Below, piece by piece: positions 23,193-36,665 of a DNA stretch of 64,000 nt (positions are counted from its first letter, which is position 1; each line of letters opens with the position of its first letter). Below the pieces are notes generated by a model. That model was not told the origin of the DNA. It saw nothing but the letters and a program-made list of their open reading frames with translations, and searched no databases. The stretch covers positions 4,048,917 through 4,112,916 of the forward strand of contig NC_081142.1 in assembly GCF_958295425.1 (NCBI RefSeq). Direction: 5' to 3'. The position numbers and the translations under genes were made by a program. This DNA is from Solea solea (taxonomy: Eukaryota; Chordata; Actinopteri; Pleuronectiformes; Soleidae).

Positions 23193-26100
23193 CGCTGCAC
23201 TGATGACAAACAAGGATGCAAAAAGCTCATTTGAATATCAGAGTGAAGAGTGTGTTGGCGTGCCAGAGTAACCTCCTCCAGGCTATGCAATGATTACTGA
23301 AACACAAGAAGATGCGGGTGTTGCGAGGCTTTCGAGAATGCACGCTTGAAGATGAGTGGAGCAGGTGAAGAATGAAGAAGCGGGGTGGAAAACAGAAAAA
23401 GGAGGCCAAACAGAAAACAGAGGAATGTTTTTAGAAAGTAGATATGATTTGGGAGGAGAAGCAGCCTGTGATATTAAAACTATCTTTCTCTTTTGTTTTG
23501 GGGGGAAAATGTGACAGCAATGCGTGACAGTTTCCTCTGACCATCTGCTCCATGTACACAAAAGATTTAAACAAAGATCCCAGGAGCCAATTTCTCTGGA
23601 TGATGGCCTCCTTATTGGTTCTTTAAACTTGACGTGTCCTCTCCATCCTGCTTCTCTTCATCTAAACACCTTCTGAAGCATTAACCTCACATGTTATTTT
23701 TTACCTCTGTTTTCTGTTGTACGAAGCCCCAGACATGACATGGGGGGGGAAAACTATATTTCGTGGCCATTAATTACACATGAGGGCTGAAGCTGCACGA
23801 TGGACAGAGATATTGTGATTGAGTTTTATTTTGGGATGGGAATGAGTTACAAAGATATTCCCTGGCATTGCAAGGAATCATTATTACCGAAGTTAAGTAA
23901 AGGTAGAAAAATATTCACGGATTCGATTCTTTGTTGATCAATAACATTTAAACGAAACATTGTTGAAACACGTGCAAGATAATAGTTTTAATCATCGTGG
24001 TGTAGACAACAAGCTCTGTCTGTCAGCAAGATTATTCAAAAACAACTTAACCAAAACCCATACAGTCTTGCACAGGGGTGGGGCACAAGAATCCACTAAA
24101 TGTTGGTGGTGCATCATGAATCGTCTTTCCTTTTTTCTTGAAATGAGTGAATCTAATGTTGAGACCGCAGAATGAGTCCATTATCAGTTTCATTTCCAAA
24201 GTGTGTCAGGGAACTATACAGTGACCTTCGCTTACCAGAGAGGATGGAAACACAATTTACAACTCTCTCCACTCCCTCAATCTCTCTGCAATTTCTTTCT
24301 CCTTCTTTGTTGCTTTTAAAGTCTTAGGTTTATGTGAGCTTCTTCTTTTGTGTAGCTTCCACTTCAAAATGTGGAATGCACATTCTGCACAAGTTGGCAG
24401 CCTCCGTAAAACAAAGCCCTTACATAAAGTACCTATAAAAAGTTTATTCTGAGGCCAGGAAAACCAAATTGTGTTTATGTTTAAAAGTAATTATATGCCA
24501 ATGGGAGACAGTAGATATTAATGGCATGGGGACAACCATACCTTAGTTTAAATGGAATTATATGTGATAGTGGATGTTATTCTACGAACCAATACCCAAG
24601 ACGTTCCTTCATTAAGTTATTATAACTGGTTCATGTGTCTTCAAGTCACTGTTGCTCTTCTTTCTTTGCCCTGAGCATTCCTCGCAATCTCTCACCTCCA
24701 TCTTCCTTTCCTCTTTCACTCTCCCTCTAGTTTCCTGCTGTCCTCCCTCCCTGTGGGAGAACTGATGAGTGTCTTGGCAGAAGCAAACCCAGTGAAGGTC
24801 TCACTCCAGGGGCCCTTTCAGAAATTCCCTCAGTAGCAAACAACACAATATGACACAAATACACGCACGGCAAAGCAAACCGCATATACCTTCACATTAC
24901 ACTCAGTATGAATATTGCTTTCTTACATTAATATTACTGATTTTGTGGACATAATTGAATCTGATTCACTGTTAGTTTTATGTTCTGCTTGACTGGACAT
25001 GGTCGATACCTCTCTGCCCTCCCTTCCTCCCTCCCTCCCTTCCTCCCTCTCTTTGTCACTCTGCTGAAGACCTTGCAGGTTTCAGCTCTTGGTTCCAGTG
25101 CAACACTTAATGACTAAATTGGAGAAATTAATTACCCTGATCTGCGATGTTAACCTCCACCTCTTACACCTGGACACTTGGCGATGCAAATAAAGCGGCT
25201 GATACAAACTGCAGCCTTGTAGCATGCTCGCTATTCATCCACAGTCCTGCCACAGCCCACAGAGAACACGACTTGATGTTAAATGAATTGAATCCCCCCA
25301 AATGGAATAGTGTGTATAAACAGAGTGAGTTCAGATATATGTCTGTTATTGAGATAAAGATAAATCGTAAATTATATTTGCAAAAAAACTGAATCAACCT
25401 TGAGTTTTATGGGGTGCAATACCCTCTCTCCCTCTATCCTGACCTCTCTCCTGGCTCATTTCCCTTCATGTCTCCTGCGCCTGCAGCAGTTTGTCAGGCA
25501 GCATTGGCTAATTACACATCTCATCGCAACCACACACAGCCACAGGCTTTCAGCTGTCCTTGTGTATTACCACTGTAGTGGGACTTTACAGTCATGACCC
25601 ATGATTGTGATGGAGGCTGGATACATGGAGGAATGGCTGCTATTACAACAACCAAGGCCAATCACAGACATGGCCGGTAATTACCTCCATTAAAAACAAA
25701 AAAAATTATATTTTTTATATCTCACATGCACTGATGGATTAAATATTTGAAAAATATTTGTCAGTTAGTTTATCTCTCTGTCTCCCTCTCCCTCTCCCTC
25801 TCTCATACAGCCTGCTGTCACCCATCAGGCCTTGATGAATGCTGCCTTGTCAGTGCAGCCAACTGTTCAAGCAACGGTTGACTCCCATCCCTTCAATCCC
25901 AACTTCTCCCGCAGACGCAGTGCTGTGAGCCCAGAGACACCTCATAATGGCTGTTTCGCACATGTTCAGTGTCTTCCAAAAAAAGAAGTCTATGAAGGAT
26001 GTTTTTTATTTTTTAGTTAAATTATTATACCAAATAAAACCAATGTTGATGGGATTGGCTGAAGGTAAAATGCATTGGTGATGCATTATGGGAATGGGAC

Positions 26101-28060
26101 ATATTTTCCAGCCATTTTCCTGGTAGAGATAAGTGCCAGGATTAGCTCCCAACACATCATAACACTATAGGTAACAGTATAGACAGAGAGACCGATCAAG
26201 GTTTTTTGACTCAATGATAAAGAGACAAATTATTGTAAATCATACTTTTAAAATACATGTCAACATGTTCATACTATGAGGAGAATACAACAGTGACAAA
26301 ACAGCAAAATTCAGGCCAGCACATTTTTTGGACTGATGAGGAGACCAATATTTCATGCTCTGTCACCATAAAAAATATGATATTTCTAGGTCAATGGATG
26401 GTAGGAAGACTTGGAGTAGCACTCAACATACAGCTAGTTTATAGCTGTATAACTAACAAGCTGAAAAGACCTCCGAGAACAGCTGATTCTGTTTTTTTCC
26501 CAATTTTGTGAGCATGTCCTTAAAGTTAATGACTGGCTTATGCACAGGACACTGCAATGACAACATGGTTGGAAACCGCCAGGACCAATGCCATTAACTT
26601 GCTTTCATTTTCTGAGAAGAAATGGGGAGTACTATTTCTTTTTTCCACAGCAGCTTTTATTGCTGATTTTAATTAGATTTTTAACTATAATTTCTTTCTA
26701 ATTACCTCCCTATTTGCATTGTTGTCACTCTTGAAATGTTCCCATTAAGCTCACAAATGATATTTATTCATGGATGGAGCCAGGCTTTATCTTGTTCCCT
26801 TTCAATTTTAAATGCCAAGTTGACCAGCTGCTGCCCATTGCCTCCTATTTAGCCAATAGGCAACATTGGCTATCTTATCGTCTCTCTTAACAACAGAGTT
26901 AATTTCCCAAAAAAGCTGAACCCTTCCTTTAACATTTAATGTAGCGCAGATAAAGTGAATGCTGGAGCATTGCCCAGTTCTCTGGAGAACAGGCAGCATC
27001 TTTTTATCTTTCAAGTTATATCTCAGAGGATTAAAACAATGGTCCAGACATGAACTCAACACTCTTCCTTAAAAACATATGTCTCCTCATCCAGTCTGAC
27101 AGCTTTAGCACGCAGGAATACCAGCTATCATTACTACTATTCAATGTTCAAGAAAAATACTACTTCTCTGGGGCACAGGTGGTGGTGGTTACACTGATTT
27201 TCTTTTTTAGACTTTTGAAGAGACGGAAGAGAAAAGACATGGGCTGAACAAGGTATACATGTTTCATAGTTGCAACTGTATATAAAAAAAATAAAAGCTT
27301 TTGTGTGTAATATCTTGTTAATGGTACAGATTGGTGCAAAATGACTCCCTTAAGTTTAAAATAGACAAAACAAAGAAACAAGGAGTGAATGAAAAGATAA
27401 GAGGCACACTGTTGCCATATTAATGATGTGAGCTCCTTACATACTCAGTATTTATGTAGGAACTGTATAATTAATGACAATGAACTTGAAAGCCCGGACT
27501 GCACCAGCACACTGAGTCACAGCGGAGGCCGTGGATGCAAAGTCTCGATCCAGACAAATAGAGATTTAAATGTTACCTGAGGAAAAACAACCACAACCGA
27601 GGCCACAGAGAAAAGGCACAAGGGGCAGTGAAGCATTAGCAGTCCTTAAGACAAACTGTGCTTTGATATTTTCAGCATTAACAGCTAATCAAAGCTGAGA
27701 GCCTGGCCATGAACTCCGCAAATTAATCTTGAAGCCTGGCACTCAAGCAGCGTGTCCCTATTCATTTATTTATTTATGTATTAGTTTCTTTCTTTATTTT
27801 CGCCCAGAGCCCTCCAGTTACACCGATGTTCCCACGCCACAGCTCCTCTCTGAAGGAGGAGGCGTCAGCAAAGCTAATTTAACTCATCAAACAATGTTTA
27901 CTGAGAGGGGGAAAACAAACACTTGGCGCTAATTCAATACGCACTTCCACGCTGCGGCTGGGCGGAGGGCAAGAGGGAGCTTTGTTAAGTGAAACTCTTA
28001 GCCGCAAAGTTTAATCGAAGGAAATGGAAAATGAGGGGTGAGTGTGGAGGGCTGATGTTG
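23183..28060. other. Noncoding stretch, presumed intron 1
   Basis: No exon. AGCTGCACGATGGACAGAGA to GAAACATTGTT (23792-23965) resembles a decayed AT-rich miniature element. Pyrimidine-rich tracts lie at 25011-25053 and 25776-25806. The stretch at about 27480-28040 has balanced composition, no simple repeats and ordered TAAT- and TTTAAT-containing words, and is a candidate conserved noncoding region. Confidence 0.45.
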
Positions 28061-28146
28061 ATGGATGGATGGATGGACAGATAGATAGAAAGACAGACAG
28101 ATAGATAGAAAGACAGACAGATAGATAGATAGAAAGACAGACAGAC
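28061..28146. repeat. GATG/GATA/GACA compound array with a 20-bp higher-order unit
   Basis: After four GATG-type units come three copies of the unit AGATAGATAGAAAGACAGAC, at 28079-28098, 28099-28118 and 28119-28142. The last is 24 bp because of one extra GATA. The repeat has therefore spread by whole 20-bp blocks, not only by single tetramers. Confidence 0.95.
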
Positions 28147-28589
28147 TCACATCTTCAACCCACAGATGCTTTTTTTAACCATATATTTCTTATTCTCTCC
28201 AAAGTTTGTGCAGTTTGACTCGAGCCTTCAGTCATGTCATCCTCCTCTGTCAACTCTCTACTGTCTAAAAGCAAAAAAAAATGGCAAAAAGAATAGTAAA
28301 AGAGGACACAATTAACGGATTCACAACGTTTCCAATAGTGTGGATGTATGTGCAATTAGCATTTGTCTCAACCCCTAAGCTAATTACCACAAGAAAAGTC
28401 TAAATCTGTGGCATACACTGTATCTCCAACAACTAATTACATCAAATACATTTGCAGAGCTTTCAAAAGTCACAGTGTGCGTTCACTTTGATGTAACAGC
28501 TCCTTCAAAACTCCATCACAATAACCCCCACAGTATAGATCGTTGCCTTTTTGTCCTGAATGACCAGCTCTGCAGAGCTGAGCTTTATG
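28147..28589. other. Noncoding stretch, presumed intron 1
   Basis: No gene or repeat recognised. Confidence 0.6.
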
Positions 28590-28935
28590 CTAAAATCAGT
28601 GTGGACATGTACTCATAGTGACCATGGTAACTGAATATTTAACAGGGACAATGTTTACCATGATCACCACAATTATTCACCCTGAGGGTGAAAGGACTAC
28701 ATTTCTGGACAATCCATCACCGTTTTGACGTTTCATTTAATACAAAAATATATATATGTACATAAAGCAGGCTGGAAAAAAGAAATGTCACCAAAAAGTG
28801 TGTGACTCTCCTCCCAAATCCCTAATGTCTGTGCAAAAATGTCATGATGATCCATCCAATTGTTGATTGAATGTTTCAATTTAACCACTAACAGACGGAC
28901 AGACATTAATCCAAAAAGTCATGCTGTCAGTACAC
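28590..28935. repeat. Dispersed fish repeat (TTTACCATGATCACC ... ACAGACGGACAGACATTAA)
   Basis: The order ACAATGTTTACCATGATCAC, CTAATGTCTGTGCAAAAATG, TCATGATGATCCATCCAATT, ACAGACGGACAGACATTAAT and TCATGCTGTC matches my memory of a common fish interspersed repeat containing TCTGTGCAAAATTTCATGGC and CCATCCAATAGTTGTTGAG. It is probably a retroelement fragment. No coding capacity. Confidence 0.45.
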
Positions 28936-31900
28936 TGAAATATTGAACTACTCAAATGTTTTCCAAACTACTCGGAGGCCCATTTTTAAATCATGTCAGT
29001 TCACAAATTAAATCCTGTTTCTCACCACAGTAAGCGTTGGCTTGATATATTGATGGCGAGTCTCTTGAAAACTCAACTTTAGCAACGAGTCAGTGCAAGT
29101 TGTTGCATCAAAAACTTTGAAGAGATCTGGCAACTAAAAATGTGGCAGTTGGAAGGTCTTGATTGGTTGTTTATAGAATTGAAACTCTGAACACTAGTGA
29201 TCCCATAAATATCCAAAGATATAAACATTTTATAAAGCAACCTGTTCTGAAGGCTGCTGTGGGAAGGTAGGAAATCAATCTACATACTTAAAGGCAGCTT
29301 TGGGAAATGGTTGGCAGTATAACCTAAAGCATACATGATTTGTGGTTAATGGGCTATCAGATTCAGAATTATTATTCCTTTTAAGAACTGACTGATGAGC
29401 TGCACCAACCAGGCTCCCTATCCCCACTGAAGCCACCTTCTCTGACCTTCTGAAATCCACCGCTCTGCCAAAGAAAAGCAAACACCTCATTTATCTGATG
29501 GCCGACGCGAAGAGCACATGCCACAGGAGGCCTGGAAAGCTGGAGCTGGAATCCGTGGCTGTGACAAGGTGAGAAGCCTGAGCTGCAGGCTTTAGGAAAA
29601 AAAGCCATAGCTGCTCGGACATACACCGCTGCTTCATGACACGCAGGTGGGCAATTTAAACAAAGCTCAGCCCAGGTCAGGGGACACATAACACTGAGTG
29701 ATCTATCCATCTAAAAAACACACAATTTGCTAGAGTCATTTAGAAATGGTACTTACAGTCAAATTGCAATCTTGAGAATTCATTCATAATGCTAATTCAA
29801 GAGTGTGTTTTAAAAAGTGCTATTAATCCCAAGCAGCTTCTGCAGCAGCAGCAGCAGCAGTAGCAGCAGCAGCAGCAGAAGTGGTGTAGATGAGGGAGAA
29901 ACAGTAGCTAATTAAAGATCTTTGTAGTGATACAAAAGAAATGATGATGTGATCGTTGTGCTGTGTGCTGATGGTCTGTCTGTCCTTCCTGAGATTCTGA
30001 TTAGGGATAAATAAGAAGCATAATTGCAGAATTATGAATCGCAGTCTTTTTCTCAGTGCTTACACACTGGGGTTGGTTTCAATCTAACCCAGAACAGACG
30101 CTGGGGAAGGAATATCCTTAGGCAGCGTGCAATTGTCCATGTACTTGGGCTGTGAGGTGGAAACATCACAGTGTGTGCTGCAATTAGCCAGAAGGGTGTC
30201 CTTCACCGCCATGAAAACTTTTGGCCCATACAACACAGCTAATAGTTAATATGCTCAGATTTCATGACACTCAGCATAATGCATTCTATAGGGAAATGTG
30301 TTTGCTATCATATGGGTGAGTTTCCACCTCTGGGACCAGATTAGCCAGCCAGTTTAAACTGATTACAGCAGTTCAACAGTGATCCGGTTATGACTGTCAA
30401 TGCTACCGATGTGCAAATCTCATCCACACAATGAAAGACACCTGTGCTGACATTTCTGTGGAGGAATGCCAATGCAGATGCCACTCAAGAAGACACACTT
30501 CCTTCCCCCAGTGTTTGGCCAAAAAGGATGTAGCTTGAGACATTAGAGACAGACAGGATAGGCAGATATTTATATCAAGTTCCTGATGAAAAGAAGTAGT
30601 GTTTTCGTGTTTTTATATTCAGACATTTAAAGGCTGTAACAATGAGTCACGATCGATGACGAAAGTAGTTGCCAACTAATTTTATTGTTGACAAAATGTG
30701 AGTTACATCATTCACATCTTTTTTACAGAGTGAGTCATCTCATTTTCTACCCATCACTGCTGCGAGTGACATAAGTGACATGTGTGGGATTCCTCTGCCA
30801 ACTTTGGGAACTTAGGGTGGCACACTGCAACACTGACTCTGAGATTCTGAGAGAGTCTTAACTTATTGCATCCATAGCCATAAATTGGCAACAGAACAAA
30901 CTGCCAGAAACCAGGACATTTCTGGACTTAAAATGTTTGGAAAAAAGAAGGATGAAAACCATGCTTGTCTTTCAGTCAGTGCAGATTAAAATTTTTAGTC
31001 AGTGCAAATTAAAAATAATTTAACTTTTTGGCATTTCAGCCGGTGAACAGGGCAGGCAGACAGCAGCACTGCCTCTTCCGTGTGTTGCCAGCACATGGAA
31101 GCATTGTTTACATTTTTAACTAATGACATATCAGACGTATTTGATCAACACAGCTTTCAGCCAATTATTTGTATGACCATAGATCTTTCCAGTGCAACAC
31201 CAAAAAGGAGGACAACTGAGTGTCCGGCTGGAGGCTGTGCCAGACAGGGTATTTAAAATCCGGATTGTGCAGTCTAAATCTGGACTTATCGCCAACCCAC
31301 TAACAGCTGAGTCTGCAGATGTGTTAGTTATATTCCACACGCCGCTTTTCAGATACTTTAATGTCATAATTGTCTGCTCAGAAAGACAAATAAACTTGTG
31401 TCTTCCATTGTCAGTGCAAAACAGCATCACAGTGGTCTTCTTTTGAAGACCAAAGGGGGCTTGGAATCTGGCTAAGCCGCGCTCACAGCGCCCTCTTCCG
31501 GACAACTTGGTAATTACTTTTAACAGACGGATAAACTTCTAGGCAGTATATTTTGAACTTGAACATCGTTTTAGATGATCTGAATAGTCAATTAAACATT
31601 TCAGGAATCAATGACTTTCAAAATAGTTTTTAGATGCAGCCATATGAGAAAAGTAGAAATGTGAAAACATTTTTACATTCTGCAGCAGACACACAACTGC
31701 AAGAAATTGTGCCTGTGTGTAAAGTTACGGAGGTAAATTACAATTTTTATGGGAGTTATATAGCTTCACAAGCAATGTTATTATTTTTTTTGGGGGGGTG
31801 GAGTTTTGACAACAGGGTTCAAGTTTCAGGAAATCTGTTTTATATTATATTTATATTACATATATATATTTCTATAGTGAAAAACTTAAAATTTAAGAGC

Positions 31901-33217
31901 TTGATTGTGACCTCTGATATAGGAGTGAGAAGGTAGAATTGGGAGTTCCTCGTGTTGAAATTCAGTTATACACACAGAGCACTCTAGACAATCTCAGGAT
32001 TGATCCACTGTGATTGTCCACTGGCCTCTTTAAATCCACTCCAAATTGCTCCACTGCTACTTCAGCACTGAACATATGAATGTGTGTAAACTCAGTGTAT
32101 CTATAGGTTACAAGGCAGCGAAGTGAAGGTGGGAGGTCTGCGGAAATGTTTTCCTAATAAATCGCAAGGGAGCTTTTAAACCCAGCGTGTGCTGCGGCGG
32201 GGAGTATTTCTTCCTCCGTTTTCCCTCTGAGAACACCTGAAGCCCAACACAGCTTGACTGCTAATGGCTCAGCAGTAAATCACATCACGCACTGTGGAGC
32301 TGACTCGTTATTTGGACCACTCTCAGGTGCTCATCTTGTGCTGCCACGGCCAAGACAAACACTAAACACACACATGCACAAATCCACACTGAGGTGAGAG
32401 CTAAAACATCCACTCCACAGCTTCAGACAGCTTTGACCCTTTTGAAAAAGCTCTGGGCACCAGCTAATGGCTGCTTGAACAAGCTTCCACTACTGTTGAG
32501 CGTTGTGGATTGAAATGACAAGGAGAGGAGGGATGAAGAGACTGGATAACCTCTGTTTGGTGTGTCTCCCTCTAATCCTCCTCTCTGTCAAAACAATGAA
32601 GGTCAAGCTAAGATGAGGCCCAATTAGGCTCGGCCTCAAACATTTGAGGAAACAGCTGCCTTGGTTGCTGAGGAAATTCCTGTGTCTGTTGGTGTTTGAA
32701 TGGGATACATACAAGGATTGTCCAAAAAATTGATAATCAGACACTAAATTCTACAAAAAAGTAGTGAGAGATTAGATCCTCATTTGTAACAGTATTGACA
32801 CCATGAGTGTTCTATATTATTCCTGCAGTATGAGGTGCTTTAATGACTCATCAGAGACAGCGAGAAACCCTCCCCTCTGAAGGGTGTGAGCCGTCAGTCA
32901 GCATATGTGATATGAAGAGTGAGCTCACATCAATGGGAGAACAATCCATTACCATTTGCTAAATGTATGGAAACGTCGTCTGGAAACAAACACTTTCAAC
33001 ACGCTTGCAAAATGAGATTTAGCGTGTCTATCTTTAGTCAAATAAAAACTTGAGGCGTGCTGCTCAGCCAGATAACATGCCTAATTAATGAGCTAACATC
33101 GGCTAATTCCCCATCACAGAGCAGAGTGGTGTGTGGAGTTGACACACTCCTACTGCTACTGGAATGGCAATGCTGTCATATAAGGACATATTGTGATATT
33201 GTTGCTTCAGTTAAGCA
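28936..33217. other. Noncoding stretch, presumed intron 1
   Basis: It contains the CAG array (29842-29878). AAAGGCTGTAACAATGAGTC at about 30628 resembles the left end of a GGCTGTAAC-type miniature element. An AT-rich block lies at 31780-31900. The minus-strand open frame at 31131-31505 has no recognisable domain. No exon was found. Confidence 0.5.
29842..29878. repeat. Interrupted CAG trinucleotide array
   Basis: (CAG)6, one TAG, then (CAG)5. The TAG interruption and lack of a surrounding ORF argue against a coding glutamine tract. Confidence 0.95.
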
Positions 33218-33523
33218 TACACTCACTCACTCACTCACTCATCTTTTACCTCTTTATCCTCCACATGAGGGTCACAGGGGGGCGCTGGCGCCAATACACC
33301 AGGTTGCCAGTCCGTCACAAGGCCACATAGAGACAACTATTCACTCTCACTCTCAGTTTTTGGACTGTGTGACCCAAACGGAGAACTTGGAGAAAATCCA
33401 CACAAACATGGGAAGAACATGCAAACTCCATGCAGAAAGGCCCTTGTTCTAACCCGGTCATGAACCCAGGTCTTCTTGCTGCAAAGGCAAGAGCGCTAAC
33501 CACTACACCAACCGCGTGGCCCA
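33218..33523 (-). mobile_element. Near full-length tRNA-derived SINE, mermaid/DANA-like
   Basis: On the minus strand the head reads GGCCACGCGGTTGGTGTAGT followed by GGTTAGCGCTCTTGCC and CTGGGTTCATGACC, a tRNA-like A box and degenerate B box. The body has GAGTTTGCATGTTCTTCCC and GTGTGGATTTTCTCCAAG. The 3' part has GAATAGTTGTCTCTATGTGG and GTGACGGACTGGCAACC, then an AGTG tail (CACT on the plus strand, 33221-33241). It is the most complete SINE copy in the window and lies in the same direction as the presumed gene. Confidence 0.82.
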
Positions 33524-36409
33524 GGCCACATTCATGATCTAATCCTGGTCCATACCTAGTTGACATGCATCTTCACACAGCAGTGCTGCAGGCACACAAC
33601 TCTTCCCTTCACTAATAGCTGAACACATGAAAGATGGCCTTCACAACACGGTGCTGGCTGCTGCTGCAGGGCCTTCATGACCAGTTTATAGTTGAAAATG
33701 AAAAAAGCAAAAATGTCTATTAAAAGTATTTTTCATACAAGGCAAACAATCAGGGGAAGGGTACAGTTGTGATACGCCTATGTGCAAACAGTGCTCCAAG
33801 GTTGTGGCTATAAGTAGCACAACACTATGTTGGACAACTTGAAGATGTTATTTGAATTTCAATTCAGTTTGTGTCTTTTTTTTCCTATGGAATTTTGAGT
33901 ATCGAGAATTTCTCCTTTTGAATCAGTATCGATTTTGAAATTGCAGCTTTGTGACAACCCTAGTGTATAGTGTAATGACAAAAACAGCATGTGGGCAGAA
34001 TGCATTTTGAGAGCAAACTGTGCAGTATACATTAATGCAAAGAAACATCATGACGCATCACGGTCACGGCACAATTACTTGTTCAACAACTGCTCAGATT
34101 CTTCTGCTGTAAGCCATTGATCACTAACGTAACAACAGGCCTGGACAAGTAAACAGAGGTATGCATTCGACATGATTATTTATTCATGAAAGTATGCACA
34201 CATTCCTCAGCTGCTGCTGACGTCAACCCATTCACAGTGACAGACAGTGGTCAGTGATTAGGAGCTCAGCCAACACAGACTAGTGCTGAGAAAGATCCAT
34301 CACCAACAGCAGTCCAGTCCCCAATCAATCTGAGCACTGAGCCGGACACTTGGGGATAGCAACACGCTCGGACAAACCTCTTTATCACACACGCAAACAC
34401 ACGAGGAAGCAGATATGAGCCAAGTCCCGGACATTCACAGTCACTGGAGATGCCCTAGCAACAAATCTGAGAGCAGCTGCCAAATTTATCAAAGTGCAAA
34501 CCTGAGGGCTCCAGCATTTATGCATTAACAGTAAGTATCCAGACATGCTAAAACACAGACAATCTCCTTAATTACAGCTGAGGGGAAAATAAGCCAAAAG
34601 AAGTGGACAGGAAAGGACACTAAGAGGGGCAACAGTATTTCATCATGCTTTGTCATTACTAGAGCATGAGACAGTTCCAAATGTGCCCATTGGTGAGGGC
34701 TGATTTCTGGGCCTCTGTTATTTCTGGGCTGCAGCGTGAGTGGGAAATCTGTCTGGTTTGTTTTTACAGCTACACAATAAGCGATGGCATAGAAATTGCC
34801 ACTGTAATCCAGTTCCACTTTTCCTAAAAGCCTGACATGTGCACTTGTCCAGGTGCTGCACTGCCGGGATAGTGTAGTTCCACCTTTCTCTTCTTGTCAT
34901 GAACATGTATACATGCAATGTTGAAACTTTCTCGCAGAATGTTCATGAGACATTCATGTTCTCACACTATGACACAGTCATATTATTTCTGTGTTTTGTC
35001 AATTTTATTCACAATTCATTATTCAAAAAACTTCCTGCACTTCATAGAGCAATATACTTGCTATGGTTGAAGTCATGAAAAACTCACACAAAAATCAACA
35101 AAGAGAGGCACAGAGGCTGATTAAAGTCCTTTTTTGCCTGGCCCCAAAAACCCGTTTTAATTTTGAGGATTTTCTTCTCTATTAATTTTGCATTATAGTT
35201 AATTAAGAAAAGTACATTTTTAAAACCACCCAAAAGTTGATTTTGAATTTACCAGAGCAGAAACCAAAGAGCTACTTTTAACCTCTGAGGGGTGGGATTT
35301 ATCTGCAGAGCTTCAGCACAAAGCCAAAAAATGGTAATTGTTTAACAGCTTTGTGCCTTAAACTCTCAAACTATGAAAAAGTGAACTCTGTATTTAGTTC
35401 AGGACTATTGGCTGCACAGGGGACTGACTTGGATTTGGAATGCAAAAAACTTTGTGTGCTGATTTCATTGTTTGATCTAAGTTGAAGCAATTGAAAATTT
35501 TAATTGTATTTTTTTTTTTTTTTTAGATGATTTTGTGATCAGTGTAAGAAATGCTTCCTTACCCTCCCCAATTGTTAATCTCATAAAAAACTAAGTACTA
35601 GACACAATTGAGCAAATGTTTCATCCACCCATATCGACTGCAGACTGACCCACTTTGAGCCTCACAAATTCCACATTAAAATCAATTTGGCGCCGTCTCT
35701 CGTATTTCATTTAGCACTTTGAGGTGGTGCAGAGGAGCAGAAGTCAAATAAGGTGTTAAAGTCTGGTTGGGGCGAGCTGAGGTATAATTTTACTGCCACT
35801 TAAGTCTGACAAGCAGATATTTTACAGTATATAATAGATAGTAGATTAATTAATAGATTAAAGGAGCTGTATGAAGGGAAAAAAAATATTGTTTTCATTC
35901 ATAGAATGACAATAAAATATCATTTTAATGTAACATTTAATATACAATATATAAATTGTGTAAAAGTTTATGTTGTGGGGACAATTCTCTGCAGTATTTT
36001 TAATTTGGATTGCAGTACCCATTTTAAACTCCTAGTCACATATCACATATCTGTAACTCGTGCTGCCAAAACAATGTTGGTAGATGTAGATTTTCCAAGT
36101 TCATCTTTTGTGGGTGGAGCAGGTCATCAAACTGCTGCTGCTGCTGCTCACTCAGCTGCTTCTGTGTCTTCAAAACCATCTGTCTCTCATTTGTCTGAAT
36201 CTTTTCTGATGGCTCTGTTCATGCCCAAGCATGAAAGGGATCTTTTGTTGATCTATTAAAGCTTTTGTGACAGCTCCCATGATGCAAATGTCGGTCATTC
36301 AGTTCATCACTGACGCCTGGCATTTTAAAAACAACTGTTGAAAGACTTTGTGAAGACTTTCATTTTGTAGAGATCCGAGGAAGAAGGCCAATTCGCTTGA
36401 TGACTCTCT
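33524..36409. other. Noncoding stretch, presumed intron 1
   Basis: It contains a miniature element end with GTATCGATTTTGAAATTGCA and TGTGACAACCCTAGTG (about 33880-33967), a poly-T run (about 35507-35524) and a CTG run (36131-36149). No exon seen. Confidence 0.5.
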
Positions 36410-36665
36410 CATTGTGTGTGTGTGAAGCACTGGTTGCAAGAGAGTGACACATTACTGTCACCCAATCAGCTGACTGTCATGGGTGGAGACGGCGCAGCTC
36501 CACCTGGACCATACCGTACCATTTTCCCATGAGACGGTTACCAAAAATGGAACAGTTGTGGCTGGTTATTTTAGTACTATTCCTAATGGAAACACAAAAA
36601 AATGTGGACCGTACCATACTGGACCAACTGTTCCAACTGTCTCGGTGGAAACTGTCTCGGTGGAA
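36410..36665. mobile_element. GTACC-rich miniature DNA transposon, copy B, with a 15-bp tandem duplication
   Basis: It shares its ordered blocks with copy A at 14763-14990, for example GTTGCAAGAGAGTGACAC, CACCCAATCAGCTGACTGTC, GTTACCAAAAATGGAACAGT and GGCTGGTTATTTTAGTACTA, and has CCTAATGGAAACAC near the right end. The end holds two exact copies of ACTGTCTCGGTGGAA (36636-36650 and 36651-36665), absent from copy A. Confidence 0.72.

Noticed and set aside
25832..26020. Possible exon after a (CTCCCT)n tract ending in CATACAG
   Set aside because: The acceptor is attractive but no donor follows in frame and the translation shows no domain.
29842..29878. CAG array as a coding polyglutamine tract
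   Set aside because: Interrupted by TAG and not within a sustained open frame.
31131..31505. 124-residue minus-strand open frame
   Set aside because: No recognisable domain, no coding-like composition, no splice sites that fit the gene.
33057..33452. 131-residue open frame on the plus strand
   Set aside because: It runs antisense through the SINE at 33218-33523; the frame is a by-product of the repeat.
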